From an uncultured bacterium (lineage in GTDB: Bacteria > Planctomycetota > JAJSAM01 > JAJVHW01), in assembly GCA_937996235.1 (NCBI GenBank), contig CALKVK010000038.1, positions 62,001-126,000 of the forward strand: a stretch of DNA of 64,000 nucleotides. The letters are read 5' to 3'. Below the pieces are notes generated by a model. That model saw only the letters and a program-made list of their open reading frames with translations. It did not search any database and was not told the origin of the DNA. Below are positions 15,653-26,734 of this stretch, piece after piece; within the stretch, counting starts at the first letter, position 1, and each line of letters starts with the position of its first letter. Both the position numbers and the translations under genes were made by a program.

Positions 15653-16078
15653 TCAGCAGCAGCCGCCGCTGCCGCAGCCACCGCCGCCGTGGCCGTGCCC
15701 GTGTCCGCCGCCCCCGCCGCTGCCGCAGCTCCCGCCGCCGCAGCCGCCGGACGAGCACGAGTCCTCGGAGCGCGGGACCGAGACGCGGAAGCCGGTGACC
15801 TCGGGCGAGTCGACGAAGTCGATCGTCGCGCCGCGCACGTGCGGAAGGCTGAGCGGGTCGACGACGACCTCGAGGCCGCCCGCGTCGAACGCGACGTCGT
15901 CGGCCTTCGCCTCGTCGAACGCGAGCCCGAACGACGGACCGCAGCAGCCGCCGCCGGCGACGTAGACGCGCAGCTTCGACTCGTGCGGCTGCAGGTTCTG
16001 CTGCGCGAGCACCTCGCGCACCTTCGTGACGGCCACCTCGGTCAGGACGACGACGGCCTCGGTCTCGCTCGTGGACAT
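15653..16078 (-). CDS. HesB/IscA-like protein with Cys/His/Gly-rich metal-binding tail
   Basis: The 141-residue protein starts at ATG 16078. Residues about 8-108 are a HesB-like fold with the first cysteine motif GGGCCGPSFGLAF. The usual CxC motif at the end is replaced by a tail of about 35 residues made of Gly, Cys and His (for example GGGGGHGHGHGGGGC). That tail holds eight cysteines and three histidines and probably binds metal ions such as Fe, Ni, Zn or Cu. It may be a metal storage or delivery variant of an A-type carrier. Confidence 0.82.
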   Translation of the reverse strand: MSTSETEAVVVLTEVAVTKVREVLAQQNLQPHESKLRVYVAGGGCCGPSFGLAFDEAKADDVAFDAGGLEVVVDPLSLPHVRGATIDFVDSPEVTGFRVSVPRSEDSCSSGGCGGGSCGSGGGGGHGHGHGGGGCGSGGCC

Positions 16079-16263
16079 GCGGTCTCCTCGCGGCACCCCT
16101 CCCCCGCGCAGCGCGGGCGGCCTGGGCGCCGGGGCAGATCGTATCCGCGCACGCCAGGATCCGGGCGTCGCGAGCCTGCGGGACGCCCGGACGCGGGGCA
16201 TCGCGCGTGACCGGGATCGCGCGCGGGGACGACATCGGACGGTCCCGCCCCGCGGGGCCGCCG

Positions 16264-17541
16264 TCAGTCGCCCCAGTCGCGCGTGCCGCAGAGCTCGATG
16301 GCGCGCATCGCGCGGGCGCCGCCGTCGACGGCCTGGAGCTCGATGCGCACGTGCCCCGGGTGCGGCACGCGCAGCGTCGCGCAGACGGCATCGCGGTCGC
16401 TGAGCGCGATCCGCAGCTCGCGTCCGTCGTCGGGAGGGCCGTCGAGCAGGGCCGCCCGGAGCAACGCGACCTCGGTGCGCACCTGCGCCGCCGAGCCTGC
16501 CACGTTGCGCGCGGCGTCCTCCGCGAAGCGCGGGAGCGGCGGGAGCGGCCACGGCAGGGTCCATCCCGGGGTCGAAGGTGCGGGGCGCGCCGCCAGCCGG
16601 AACACACCTCCGGGCTCGGAGCAGACGGCCGTCGCCTCCTCGAACACCGCGCGGCTGCGGCGGACGTCGCGCAGGAGCGACCACGACATCGCCCGCACGA
16701 GCCACGCCGGGGAGCTCCCCACCACGGGCTGCCTCACCCCGCTCGTGCGCCACGCAGCGACGTCGCGCAGGCGCGCGCTCCGCTCCTCCGCCAGCGCGTC
16801 CCGGAGCGCCTGCTCGGATGCGGCCGCCTCGGCGTGGTCGAGCGCGCGCCGGAGCGCGTCGGCGGAGACGCGGCCCGCGACGAACCCGCGGGCTGCGGAG
16901 AGCGCCGAGGCGAGCTCGAGCTGCAGGCGGCGCAGCGCGTCGGAGTGCGCACGCACCGCGTGACGGTCGAGGACGCGGAGACCGGCATCCACGGCGTCGT
17001 CTCCCGCGACGCGATCGGTCTCGGCGAGCAGCCGTACGCCCCAGAACGCGCGCTCGCACGCCGCACCGAGTTCGTGCGCGGGCGACGGCGCGAAGCCGAA
17101 CTCGCGCGCGCCGTCGACCGCGACGGACACCCGCGCTCCGATCTCCCCGGCGACGGGGCGGAGTTCCCGCGGCGGCGCATCCCCCGCATCGCGGGGGGCC
17201 GGCCAGAACCCGTCGTCGAGCAGCGACTGCGCGAGCGGAGCCAGCGCGCGTCGCTCGTCGGCGTCGACGGCGGCGTACGCGGCGAGCATGCCGAACGACT
17301 CGGGAAGCGCGGTCGAGTCGGCGAGCACGTCGGGGAGCCACGGCGGCAGCGGCAGAGCCGCGTCGTGCCGCGCAGCGGCGCACGTCCGCTCGAGCGCGTA
17401 GCCGCACAGCACGTTCGCGACGATGCAGGCGACGACTCCGACCGCGGCGGCGCGGACGAGGCGCCGCCGACGGCGCGGTCGCGCAGCAGGAGCCGAGGCA
17501 TCCCGAGCGTGCGGTGCGCCGTCGTCGCTCCCCTGGGTCAC
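16264..17541 (-). CDS. single-pass membrane protein of unknown function
   Basis: I do not recognise this 425-residue protein. After a basic N-terminus (RPRRRRRLVRAAAVG) there is one hydrophobic segment (about 29-50), so it is probably anchored with the bulk outside the cytoplasm. The rest is Ala/Arg/Asp-rich and mostly helical in character, without recognisable catalytic motifs. It starts at GTG 17541, and base use matches its neighbours. The 185-base gap before the HesB-like gene (16079-16263) is GC-rich and shows no gene. Confidence 0.7.
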   Translation of the reverse strand: MTQGSDDGAPHARDASAPAARPRRRRRLVRAAAVGVVACIVANVLCGYALERTCAAARHDAALPLPPWLPDVLADSTALPESFGMLAAYAAVDADERRALAPLAQSLLDDGFWPAPRDAGDAPPRELRPVAGEIGARVSVAVDGAREFGFAPSPAHELGAACERAFWGVRLLAETDRVAGDDAVDAGLRVLDRHAVRAHSDALRRLQLELASALSAARGFVAGRVSADALRRALDHAEAAASEQALRDALAEERSARLRDVAAWRTSGVRQPVVGSSPAWLVRAMSWSLLRDVRRSRAVFEEATAVCSEPGGVFRLAARPAPSTPGWTLPWPLPPLPRFAEDAARNVAGSAAQVRTEVALLRAALLDGPPDDGRELRIALSDRDAVCATLRVPHPGHVRIELQAVDGGARAMRAIELCGTRDWGD

Positions 17542-17601
17542 GCACGAGAACGTACGCGATGCTGCGACGCGTGGCCATCTGCCGCGTGCGCCCCGCGGGT
17601 C

Positions 17602-17862
17602 TCAGCGGTGGTCGCCGCAGCCCTCGCAGTGCGGCGTGCGCTGCGCGAGGCGGCGGCGGTCCAGGCGGTGGACGAGCGCGCGCGCGCGCTCCGCGTCGTC
17701 GTCGGCGACCCAGACGCTGTGCTGGAAGCCCTGGGGCAGCGGCGGACCGCCGCCTTCGTCGGCCACGTCGATCCGAACGTCCGCCGCGACGCCGTTCAGG
17801 CGCAGCGCCTCGCGCACGAGGTGCGCCTCGGCGGGATCGCGGGCGGTCCAGACGCGCGGCAT
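17602..17862 (-). CDS. small DUF2007-like protein
   Basis: The 86-residue protein starts at ATG 17862 (MPRVWTARDPAEAHLVREAL). It has the short alpha/beta pattern of DUF2007 putative signal-transducing proteins: ligand-like residues early, then GVAADVR, then QHSVWVADDDAERARALVHR. A C-terminal HCEGCGDH may bind zinc. No function is established. It lies downstream of the complex I/ferritin-like block on the same strand, and 88 bases separate it from the ferritin-like stop. Confidence 0.65.
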   Translation of the reverse strand: MPRVWTARDPAEAHLVREALRLNGVAADVRIDVADEGGGPPLPQGFQHSVWVADDDAERARALVHRLDRRRLAQRTPHCEGCGDHR

Positions 17863-17950
17863 GGGGCTCCGGGCACAGCTTCGCACGCCGCGGCGCGCGG
17901 CGCGGCCCGGCGGACCCGCACGGCGCGCGCGCCGGAGCGGTCCCGAGCGC

Positions 17951-18709
17951 CTACTTCTTCGGCAGTTTGAAGCCGGGAGGAAGAGGCGGGGCGGCGCCGC
18001 CCGCGGGCTGCGGCGGCGCGGCGGGCGCCGTCGGCGCTGCCGGGGCGGCGGCGCCGGGGGGGAGCGGCGGAGCCTTCGGAGCTCCGCCCGGCGGCGTCGG
18101 CGCCTTGGGAGCGCCGGCCGGCAGCTTGAACCCGGCGGGCAGCTTCGGGGTGGGTCCGCCCGACTTCGCGGGCGCGGCGCCGCCCCCGGCCGCGGCGGCC
18201 GGCGCCGCGCCCGGCGCGGCGATCCCTGCGACCTTCACGGCCGTGACGGCGTGCTGCACGGCGCGGCGCGCTGCGCGCTCGGTGCGGCGCTTCGCGGCGA
18301 CGGGCGCCAGCCGCTCGGCGTGGCGCTTCTTCGTGGCGAGGACCGTCGCGAACGTCGCGCGCAACTGCGCGTCGTCGGGCAGGCGCGCGATGGTCGCCTC
18401 GACGCGCGCGACCTCCTTGACGGCCTCCTCGGAGGCGCGGATCACGAGCCACTCGAGGGAGAGGAAGTTGAGGTCCTCCTTCCAGTGGCGGAAGGCCTCG
18501 ATCGTGGGGCCGGCGCGGTAGTTCGCGAGCTGCACGATGAGCGCGCGCGCGAGGTCGTTCTCGTCGCCGCGCAGCTCCTCGAGGAGCTTCAGGTCGGACT
18601 CCCACTCGGGCGCGACGTACGGGTTCGACGCGAGCGCGTGCCCGATGAACGAGTTGTACTCGGCCGAGAGCGCCCCGTTCAGCAGGTCGATGATCTCGGT
18701 CCGCTTCAT
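17951..18709 (-). CDS. ferritin-like protein with proline-rich GFKLP tail
   Basis: The 252-residue protein starts at ATG 18709. Residues 1-140 are a four-helix, ferritin-like region with Glu and His at diiron-like spacings (AEYNSFIGH, LRGDENDLA, KKRHAERL). From about 165 it becomes Pro/Ala/Gly-rich, with KLPAGFKLPAGAPKAP and a final GGAAPPLPPGFKLPKK. The same tail ends NuoB and NuoC of the adjacent operon. It lies 43 bases after nuoN on the same strand, so it is probably the last gene of the nuo transcript. The diiron assignment is inferred; tail function is unknown. Confidence 0.75.
   Translation of the reverse strand: MKRTEIIDLLNGALSAEYNSFIGHALASNPYVAPEWESDLKLLEELRGDENDLARALIVQLANYRAGPTIEAFRHWKEDLNFLSLEWLVIRASEEAVKEVARVEATIARLPDDAQLRATFATVLATKKRHAERLAPVAAKRRTERAARRAVQHAVTAVKVAGIAAPGAAPAAAAGGGAAPAKSGGPTPKLPAGFKLPAGAPKAPTPPGGAPKAPPLPPGAAAPAAPTAPAAPPQPAGGAAPPLPPGFKLPKK
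17954..18163 (-). repeat. GFKLP-tail coding segment of the ferritin-like gene
   Basis: This codes for residues 183-252, with two copies of the LPxGFKLP motif and spacer units APKAP(P/T). It is compositionally and motif-wise the same module as the segments ending nuoC (27960-28184) and nuoB (28849-29046). Confidence 0.75.
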
Positions 18710-18752
18710 CGCCGTGCCCACTCCTTCCGCGGTGCGCGCGCCCATGCTCCGC

Positions 18753-20297
18753 CTACCTCGCGAGCGCCAGGGCCTGGCGCGCGGCGTCGGTCACGACGTC
18801 CCAGCCGCCGAGTCCGAGGACGAGCAGCGGCACGGTGAGCAGCACGACGAGCGCGAGGTCGGGGCCCGCGAGACGCAGCGTGCGCGTGGCGTCGGTCGGC
18901 TGCTTCAGGAACATCTCGCGCAGCGGCTTCGCGTAATAGAAGAGCGAGATCGCGCCGTTCACGAGTCCGATCGCGGCGAAGACGTAGAAGCCCTCGCGGA
19001 CGACCGGGGCGAAGAGCTGGAACTTGCCGACGAAGCCGGCCGTCGGCGGCAGACCCGTCAGCGAGATCAGGATGACGACGAAGCAGCTCGCGAGGAGCGG
19101 CTGCCGCCAGCCGAGGCCCGAGAGCGCGCTCACGTCGGTGGTGCCGAGGTCGCGGCGCATCAGCGTCACGATCCAGAACGCGCCGAGGTTCATGCACAGG
19201 TAGATGAGGAAGTAGAAGGCGATCGCCGTCAGCGCGTCGCCGCGCACGCCGCCGTGCAGCACCATCACGGACGCCATGAGCAGGTAGCCCGCGTGTGCGA
19301 TCGACGAGTACGCGAGCATGCGCTGCAGGTTGGTCTGCCGCAGCGCGGCGAGGTTGCCCCACGTCATCGTGCCGACCGAGGCGACGATCAGCAGCTTCTC
19401 GAGGAACGCCGCGCGCGGCGCGAAGAGCTCGGCGAGCTGCGGGTGCGCCCCGACGTCGCCCGCGTACGACAGCACGCGCAGTCCCACGGCGAAGGCCGCG
19501 GCCTTCGACGCGACCGCGAGGAAGCCGGCGACGGGCGTGGGCGCGCCCTCGTAGACGTCCGGGCACCAGAACTGGAAGGGGAACGCCGCGGCCTTGAACG
19601 CGAAGCCCGCGAACGTGAACGCGGCGCCGACCCACAGCGCGGGCTGGTCCGCCGGCGCGTCGAGGAGCTGGCGCGCGATCTCGGCGAACTGCGTCGAGCC
19701 GGTGAAGCCGAGCAGCAGCGTGATGCCGAAGAGCATCACCGCCGACGAGACGGAGCCGAAGATCACGTACTTGCCCGCCGCCTCGGCGCCCTTCGTGCTC
19801 TCGAGGCGGTAGCCGGCCATCAGGTAGCCGGTGTACGAGACCATCTCGAACGCGACGTAGAAGCCGATCAGCTCCGTCGCGCTCGCGAGGTAGCACATGC
19901 CCGCCAGCGCCCCGAGCACGAGCACGTGGAACTCGCCCTCGCGGCCGTAGCGCTCGCCGCTGCGCCCGACGAAGAGCACCGTCAGCGCGGCGGTGCCCAG
20001 GAACACGAGCTTGAACAGGCGGCCGAGCCCGTCGACGTCCGCGGCCCCGAAGCCGCCGTAGCCGATGCCGGAGGCGTTGCCGCCCGTCAGCACGAGCGCA
20101 CCGGTCAGCACGATCGCGCCGAGCGTCAGCCACGCGAACAGGCTGCTCGGGCCCTTGCCGCGCACGAGGTCGACGACCAGCACGAGCACCGCGGCGAGGC
20201 ACAGCACCATCTCGGGCAGGAGCGCGCCGACGTGCTGCAGCTGGTCGGCCGACAGGCGGCCGCCATCCTGCGCGAGCAGCGGAAGGAGCGCGTGCAC
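18753..20297 (-). CDS. nuoN: NADH-quinone oxidoreductase subunit N
   Basis: The 514-residue antiporter-like membrane subunit starts at GTG 20297, 3 bases after nuoM. About fourteen hydrophobic segments are visible, with the family motifs VAFEMVSYTGYLMAGYRLES, AFKAAAFPFQFWCPDVYEGA and NLQRMLAYSSIAHAGY. NuoN forms one of the three proton channels in the membrane arm. It is the last core subunit gene of the operon and is followed by the ferritin-like gene. Confidence 0.96.
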   Translation of the reverse strand: MHALLPLLAQDGGRLSADQLQHVGALLPEMVLCLAAVLVLVVDLVRGKGPSSLFAWLTLGAIVLTGALVLTGGNASGIGYGGFGAADVDGLGRLFKLVFLGTAALTVLFVGRSGERYGREGEFHVLVLGALAGMCYLASATELIGFYVAFEMVSYTGYLMAGYRLESTKGAEAAGKYVIFGSVSSAVMLFGITLLLGFTGSTQFAEIARQLLDAPADQPALWVGAAFTFAGFAFKAAAFPFQFWCPDVYEGAPTPVAGFLAVASKAAAFAVGLRVLSYAGDVGAHPQLAELFAPRAAFLEKLLIVASVGTMTWGNLAALRQTNLQRMLAYSSIAHAGYLLMASVMVLHGGVRGDALTAIAFYFLIYLCMNLGAFWIVTLMRRDLGTTDVSALSGLGWRQPLLASCFVVILISLTGLPPTAGFVGKFQLFAPVVREGFYVFAAIGLVNGAISLFYYAKPLREMFLKQPTDATRTLRLAGPDLALVVLLTVPLLVLGLGGWDVVTDAARQALALAR

Positions 20298-20300
20298 GGG

Positions 20301-21869
20301 CTACCTCTTCTCCGTCCCGTGCGCGTCGTCGGGCGCGTGCGGCGCCATGCCGACGTCGCGGCCGCCGCCCGAGCGGATCGACTCGTCGAAGCGCTTCACG
20401 AAGGTCTGCACGCTCGGCTCGATGGTGTCGATCGCGGGCCGCGGGTAGATGCCGAGGAAGAGCGTCATCACGGCCAGCGGCACGAGCGCGAGCGCCTCGC
20501 GCAGGCTGAGGTCGTGGTACTCGTGCTCCGGCTTCTCGCGCGGCGTGCCGAGGAACACCTTCTGGATCATCACCAGGATGTAGACGGCGCCGAGCACGAC
20601 GCCCAGCGTGCCGACGATCGTGAACATCTTCGCGTCGGCGAGCTGCGACTTGAACGCGCCGAAGAAGACCATCATCTCGGCGACGAAGCCCGACATGCCC
20701 GGCAGGCCGAGCGAGCCGAAGAACGCGATCATCGCGACGAACGTGTACTTGGGGAGCGTCTTCAGCAGACCGCCGAAGCGGTTGAGGTCGCGGTGGTGCG
20801 CCTGGTCGTACATGACGCCGACGCAGAGGAACATCATTCCGCTCAAGAGACCGTGGCTGAACATCTGGAGCACGGCCCCGTTGACGCCCTCGGCCGTCAG
20901 CGCCGAGAGTCCGAGGATGACGTAGCCCATGTGGCTCACCGACGAGTAGGCCACGAGCTTCTTCCAGTCGGTCTGCGCCAGCGCCACGAGCGCGCCGTAC
21001 ACGATCGAGACGATCGCGAGCGTCGCGAGCCAGGGCCACGCGCGCACGACCTCGTCGGGGAACCACGGGTACGCCATGCGCATCAGGCCGTAGCCGCCGA
21101 GCTTCAGCAGCACGCCGGCCAGGATGACCGAGATGGGCGTCGGCGCCTCCACGTGCGCGAGCGGCAGCCACGTGTGGAACGGGAAGACCGGCACCTTGAT
21201 CGCAAAGCCGATGAAGAGCGCCGCGAACAGCACCATCCGCAGCGTCGGACTCTCCGGGAAGATCTCGGCGTGGCGCTCGATGATCGCGGGGATCGAGAAC
21301 GTGCCGAGCTTGAAGTAGATCGCCAGGAAGGCGCCGAGCATCAGCACCGAGCCGACCATCGTGTAGAGGAAGAACTTGATGGCCGCGAACTCGCGCTTCG
21401 GTCCGCCCCAGATGCCGATCAGGAAGTACATCGGGAGCAGCATGAGCTCCCAGAACACGTAGAAGAGGAACAGGTCCATCGCCACGAACGTGCCGAGCAT
21501 GCCCGTGAGCAGCAGCATGTACATGGCGTAGAAGCCGCCGACGTTCTTCTGGATCCCCAGCGCGCTGATCGCGGCCAGGAACCCGAGCACGCCGGTCAGC
21601 AGGATCAGCAGGACCGAGAGCCCGTCCACGTCCATCGCGAAGTGGATCTGGAAGCTCTGCCCCACCGCGATCCACGTGCTGTCGACGGCGTACTTGCTGG
21701 TGCCGAGCGCGACGTGCGCCGGGTCGAAGTCGATCCACAGCCAGATCGACAGCGCGGCGACGATCGCCGTCGTGACGAGCGCGATCGCGCGCTGCGCCTT
21801 GGCGTCCTTCGACAGCAGCAGCAGCGGGATCGCCGCCAGCGGCAGGAAGGTCAGGATCGGTAGGAACAT
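20301..21869 (-). CDS. nuoM: NADH-quinone oxidoreductase subunit M
   Basis: The 522-residue proton-channel subunit starts at ATG 21869, 17 bases after nuoL. Recognisable motifs are LFYVFWELMLLPMYFLIG (the channel Glu), KVPVFPFHTWLPLAHVEAPT and LVAYSSVSHMGYVILG. The last 30 residues are hydrophilic (MAPHAPDDAHGTEKR). Confidence 0.96.
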   Translation of the reverse strand: MFLPILTFLPLAAIPLLLLSKDAKAQRAIALVTTAIVAALSIWLWIDFDPAHVALGTSKYAVDSTWIAVGQSFQIHFAMDVDGLSVLLILLTGVLGFLAAISALGIQKNVGGFYAMYMLLLTGMLGTFVAMDLFLFYVFWELMLLPMYFLIGIWGGPKREFAAIKFFLYTMVGSVLMLGAFLAIYFKLGTFSIPAIIERHAEIFPESPTLRMVLFAALFIGFAIKVPVFPFHTWLPLAHVEAPTPISVILAGVLLKLGGYGLMRMAYPWFPDEVVRAWPWLATLAIVSIVYGALVALAQTDWKKLVAYSSVSHMGYVILGLSALTAEGVNGAVLQMFSHGLLSGMMFLCVGVMYDQAHHRDLNRFGGLLKTLPKYTFVAMIAFFGSLGLPGMSGFVAEMMVFFGAFKSQLADAKMFTIVGTLGVVLGAVYILVMIQKVFLGTPREKPEHEYHDLSLREALALVPLAVMTLFLGIYPRPAIDTIEPSVQTFVKRFDESIRSGGGRDVGMAPHAPDDAHGTEKR

Positions 21870-21886
21870 GCCAGTCGCTCCGATGC

Positions 21887-24067
<2,181 letters not shown>

Positions 24068-24071
24068 GCGC

Positions 24072-24380
24072 CTATCCCTTCATCTCGGTGTAGTCGTCGG
24101 TGCTGATGCTGGCCGCGTGGTGGAACACGTGCAGCACGACGGCGAGCGCGACTGCGGCCTCGGCGGCCGCGAGCATCACGACGAAGATCGCGTAGACGAC
24201 GCCGTCGATGCGGTCCGTGTAGCGGCTGAACGCGACGAGGTTCACGTTGCAGGCGTTCAGCATCAGCTCGATGCCGATCAGCACGCCGATCGCGTTGCGC
24301 CGCAGCGTGACGGCGAGGACGCCCGTCGCGAAGAGCAGCGCGCCGAGCACCAGGAAGTGCGTGAGCGTGAGCGCGCCCAT
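24072..24380 (-). CDS. nuoK: NADH-quinone oxidoreductase subunit K
   Basis: The 102-residue subunit with three transmembrane helices starts at ATG 24380, overlapping the nuoJ stop by one base (TGATG). The two conserved membrane glutamates are in GVLIGIELMLNACNVN and FVVMLAAAEAAVALA. Length is normal for the family. Confidence 0.96.
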   Translation of the reverse strand: MGALTLTHFLVLGALLFATGVLAVTLRRNAIGVLIGIELMLNACNVNLVAFSRYTDRIDGVVYAIFVVMLAAAEAAVALAVVLHVFHHAASISTDDYTEMKG

Positions 24381-24955
24381 CAGCGTGTCCCTCCGCGGGC
24401 GACGCGCGCCGCGCCGACCAGCACGACGAGCAGGAGGATCGACGAGAACTCGAACGGCAGCAGGTAGTCGGTCAGCAGCGAGCGCGCGATGCGCTCGGTG
24501 GTCGGCCCGGCCTCGGCGGGCGTGCGCAGCACGTGCGGCAGGCGCGCCCACGAGGTGCCGGTGATGGCCCACGCGAGACCGAGGAACGTGAGGCCCGACG
24601 CGACGACGGCCGGCAGGTAGTTGCGCGGCTTCGCGACGCGGAACTCGTCGGGGATGCGGTCGGTCAGGAGCACGCCGAAGACGAGCAGCACCAGGATGCC
24701 GCCGACGTAGACGACCACCTGCGTGACCGCCATGAAGTCGCTGCCGAGCACGCCGTAGATGCCCGCCACGCCGAAGAACGTGGCGAGGAGCGAGAACGCG
24801 GAGTGCACGATCTTCCGCGCGGTCGCCGCGAGCAGCGCCGACCCGACGGCCAGCGCCGAGAACGCGAAGAACGCGAGTTGGATTCCGATCCCGTCTCCGG
24901 TGCCCACCTGCGTGATGACTCCCTGCTGCGCGGCCGCGGGGCCGCTACCTCGCAC
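24380..24955 (-). CDS. nuoJ: NADH-quinone oxidoreductase subunit J
   Basis: The 191-residue membrane subunit has five hydrophobic segments and the NuoJ motif GVLGSDFMAVTQVVVYVGG. GTG 24955 gives an 11-base overlap with nuoI. A later start within the first 20 codons is possible because the N-terminus (MRGSGPAAAQQGV) is not conserved. Confidence 0.94.
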   Translation of the reverse strand: MRGSGPAAAQQGVITQVGTGDGIGIQLAFFAFSALAVGSALLAATARKIVHSAFSLLATFFGVAGIYGVLGSDFMAVTQVVVYVGGILVLLVFGVLLTDRIPDEFRVAKPRNYLPAVVASGLTFLGLAWAITGTSWARLPHVLRTPAEAGPTTERIARSLLTDYLLPFEFSSILLLVVLVGAARVARGGTR

Positions 24956-25520
24956 CCTTCGTGTGCGCCGGGTCCTGCTCGACGCGCGTGGGCACGCCGT
25001 GCTTCTCCCGCTCCGCCTTCTTCTTCTCGTAGAGCCCCTGCTCCTGGAACTCCTTCACCATGCCGAGCGCGTGCTCGCTCCTGACCTGCACCGGGTAGCC
25101 GCCCTCGTGGAACTTCACGACGACGTCGTCGCGCGTGTGACCCGGCAGGCTGTAGCGCTCGCCGAGGACGATGCACTCCGAGGGGCAGGGCGGCACGCAC
25201 AGCGAGCAGAAGAGGCACTTCGAGTAGTCGATCTCGAAGCGCGTCATGATCGCGGCCTTGCCCTTGCCGACGGACTCGATGTAGATGCAGTCGACGGGGC
25301 ACGCCTTCGCGCACAGCTCGCACGAGATGCAGCGGTCCACGTCGTACTCGTGCAGGCCGCGGTGCGTGACCTTGTCGATCGGCAGCTTCTCGTCGGGGTA
25401 GTTCAGCGCGAACGTCGTCTCGCCCCGCGTCGCGAGGTTGCGCGCGAGGTAGGAGCCGGTGATGCGCAGGCCCTGCGCGGTCGTCCGGATGCCGTCGAGG
25501 ATGTTGCCGAAGTAGCCCAT
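24945..25520 (-). CDS. nuoI: NADH-quinone oxidoreductase subunit I
   Basis: The 191-residue subunit of the peripheral arm starts at ATG 25520, overlapping the nuoH stop by one base. It has two 4Fe-4S ferredoxin motifs, CISCELCAKACPVDC and CLFCSLCVPPCPSEC, that bind clusters N6a and N6b. With nuoEFG absent, these would be the entry clusters for electrons from another donor. The C-terminal 40 residues are charged and specific to this organism. Confidence 0.96.
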   Translation of the reverse strand: MGYFGNILDGIRTTAQGLRITGSYLARNLATRGETTFALNYPDEKLPIDKVTHRGLHEYDVDRCISCELCAKACPVDCIYIESVGKGKAAIMTRFEIDYSKCLFCSLCVPPCPSECIVLGERYSLPGHTRDDVVVKFHEGGYPVQVRSEHALGMVKEFQEQGLYEKKKAEREKHGVPTRVEQDPAHTKGAR

Positions 25521-26734
25521 CAGGCCCCCGCCAGCGCGGCCAGCCCGCTCAGCAGCAGGCACGCCATCGAGAACGGCACGAAGTACTTGAAGCACAGGCT
25601 CATGACCTGGTCGAGGCGCAGGCGCGGCAGCGTCCAGCGCAGGTTCATCATGAGCAGGAAGAGCGCGCAGGTCTTCCACGAGAACTCGACGACGCCCGCG
25701 ACCGTGCGCCAGTCGAGCGTCGCGACGCCGAGCGGGATCTCCTTCACCGGGACGAGCATCAGCGCGCCGTAGGCGGGTCCGCTGCCCCAGCCGCCGAGGA
25801 ACAGCGTCGCGGTGATCCCGGAGAGCGCGAACATCGCCGCGTACTCGCCGAGGAAGAAGAGGCCCCAGCGCATGCCGGAGTACTCGGTGAGGAAGCCCGA
25901 CACGAGCTCGGACTCGGACTCCGGCAGGTCGAAGGGCGCGCGCTTCAGGTTGGCGAGCGCACACGTGTAGAAGATCACGATCGCGACGACGTTCACGGGG
26001 AACGCGCGGAACAGGTTCCAGCCGAGGCCCCACTGCGCGAGGCCCTCGCCCCCGATCGTCAGACCCCAGAGGTCGTACGCCGTCTGCTGGTGCTCGATGA
26101 TCGCGCCCATGCGCAGCGATCCCGCGAGCAGCACCGGGCAGAGCGCGGTCAGCGCCATCGGGATCTCGTATGCGACGACCTGCGCGACCTCGCGCATCGA
26201 GCCGAGCAGCGACCACTTGTTGTTGCTGGCCCAGCCGGCCATCAGCACGCCGATGACCTCGACCGCGCCGACCGCGAGCAGATAGAAGATGCCGACGTTC
26301 AGGTCGGCGGCCGTCAGCCCGTACGAGAGCGGCAGCGCCACGAACATGCCGAGCGCGCCGGCGAACACGATGAGCGGCGCCGCGAGGAACAGGAGCTTGT
26401 CGCCGCCGGGCGGGACGAAGTCCTCCTTGCCGAGCAGCTTGATGCCGTCGGCGAGCGGCTGCACGAGGCCCCACAGCTTGATGTACCAGGGCTTGTTCGT
26501 GTAGTCGCGCTGCCAGCCGTCGAACCAGATCGGCAGGCCCACGCGGTTCGGTCCGAGGCGGTCCTGCATGAACGCCGACCAGCGGCGCTCGGCATAGGTG
26601 CCGAGCAGGCCGACGGGCGTGACGACCGCGAGCACGACGAGGACCGCGGGCACGAGCCCCACGACCATCATCTGCACGAACGCCGGCACGTAGCCCCAGC
26701 CCGGGATCGCGCCGAAGAGCTCCGAGAGGTTCAC
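25520..26734 (-). CDS. nuoH: NADH-quinone oxidoreductase subunit H
   Basis: The 404-residue membrane subunit starts at GTG 26734, a 4-base overlap with the nuoD stop. It contains the quinone-chamber motifs QDRLGPNRVGLPIWFDGW, MAGWASNNKWSLLGSMRE and APFDLPESESELVSGFLTEY. About eight to nine transmembrane helices are visible. It follows nuoD directly where most 14-subunit operons have nuoEFG. Confidence 0.96.
   Translation of the reverse strand: MNLSELFGAIPGWGYVPAFVQMMVVGLVPAVLVVLAVVTPVGLLGTYAERRWSAFMQDRLGPNRVGLPIWFDGWQRDYTNKPWYIKLWGLVQPLADGIKLLGKEDFVPPGGDKLLFLAAPLIVFAGALGMFVALPLSYGLTAADLNVGIFYLLAVGAVEVIGVLMAGWASNNKWSLLGSMREVAQVVAYEIPMALTALCPVLLAGSLRMGAIIEHQQTAYDLWGLTIGGEGLAQWGLGWNLFRAFPVNVVAIVIFYTCALANLKRAPFDLPESESELVSGFLTEYSGMRWGLFFLGEYAAMFALSGITATLFLGGWGSGPAYGALMLVPVKEIPLGVATLDWRTVAGVVEFSWKTCALFLLMMNLRWTLPRLRLDQVMSLCFKYFVPFSMACLLLSGLAALAGA

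Noticed and set aside
15720..15800. tandem-repeat-like GC-rich stretch in the HesB-like gene
   Set aside because: It is simply the codon pattern of the Gly/Cys/His tail, not a CRISPR or DNA repeat array.
18537..21863. 1108-codon open frame on the plus strand opposite nuoN/nuoM
   Set aside because: Its product is an Arg/Glu/His-rich composition typical of the complement of GC-rich coding DNA, and the opposite strand encodes clear complex I subunits.
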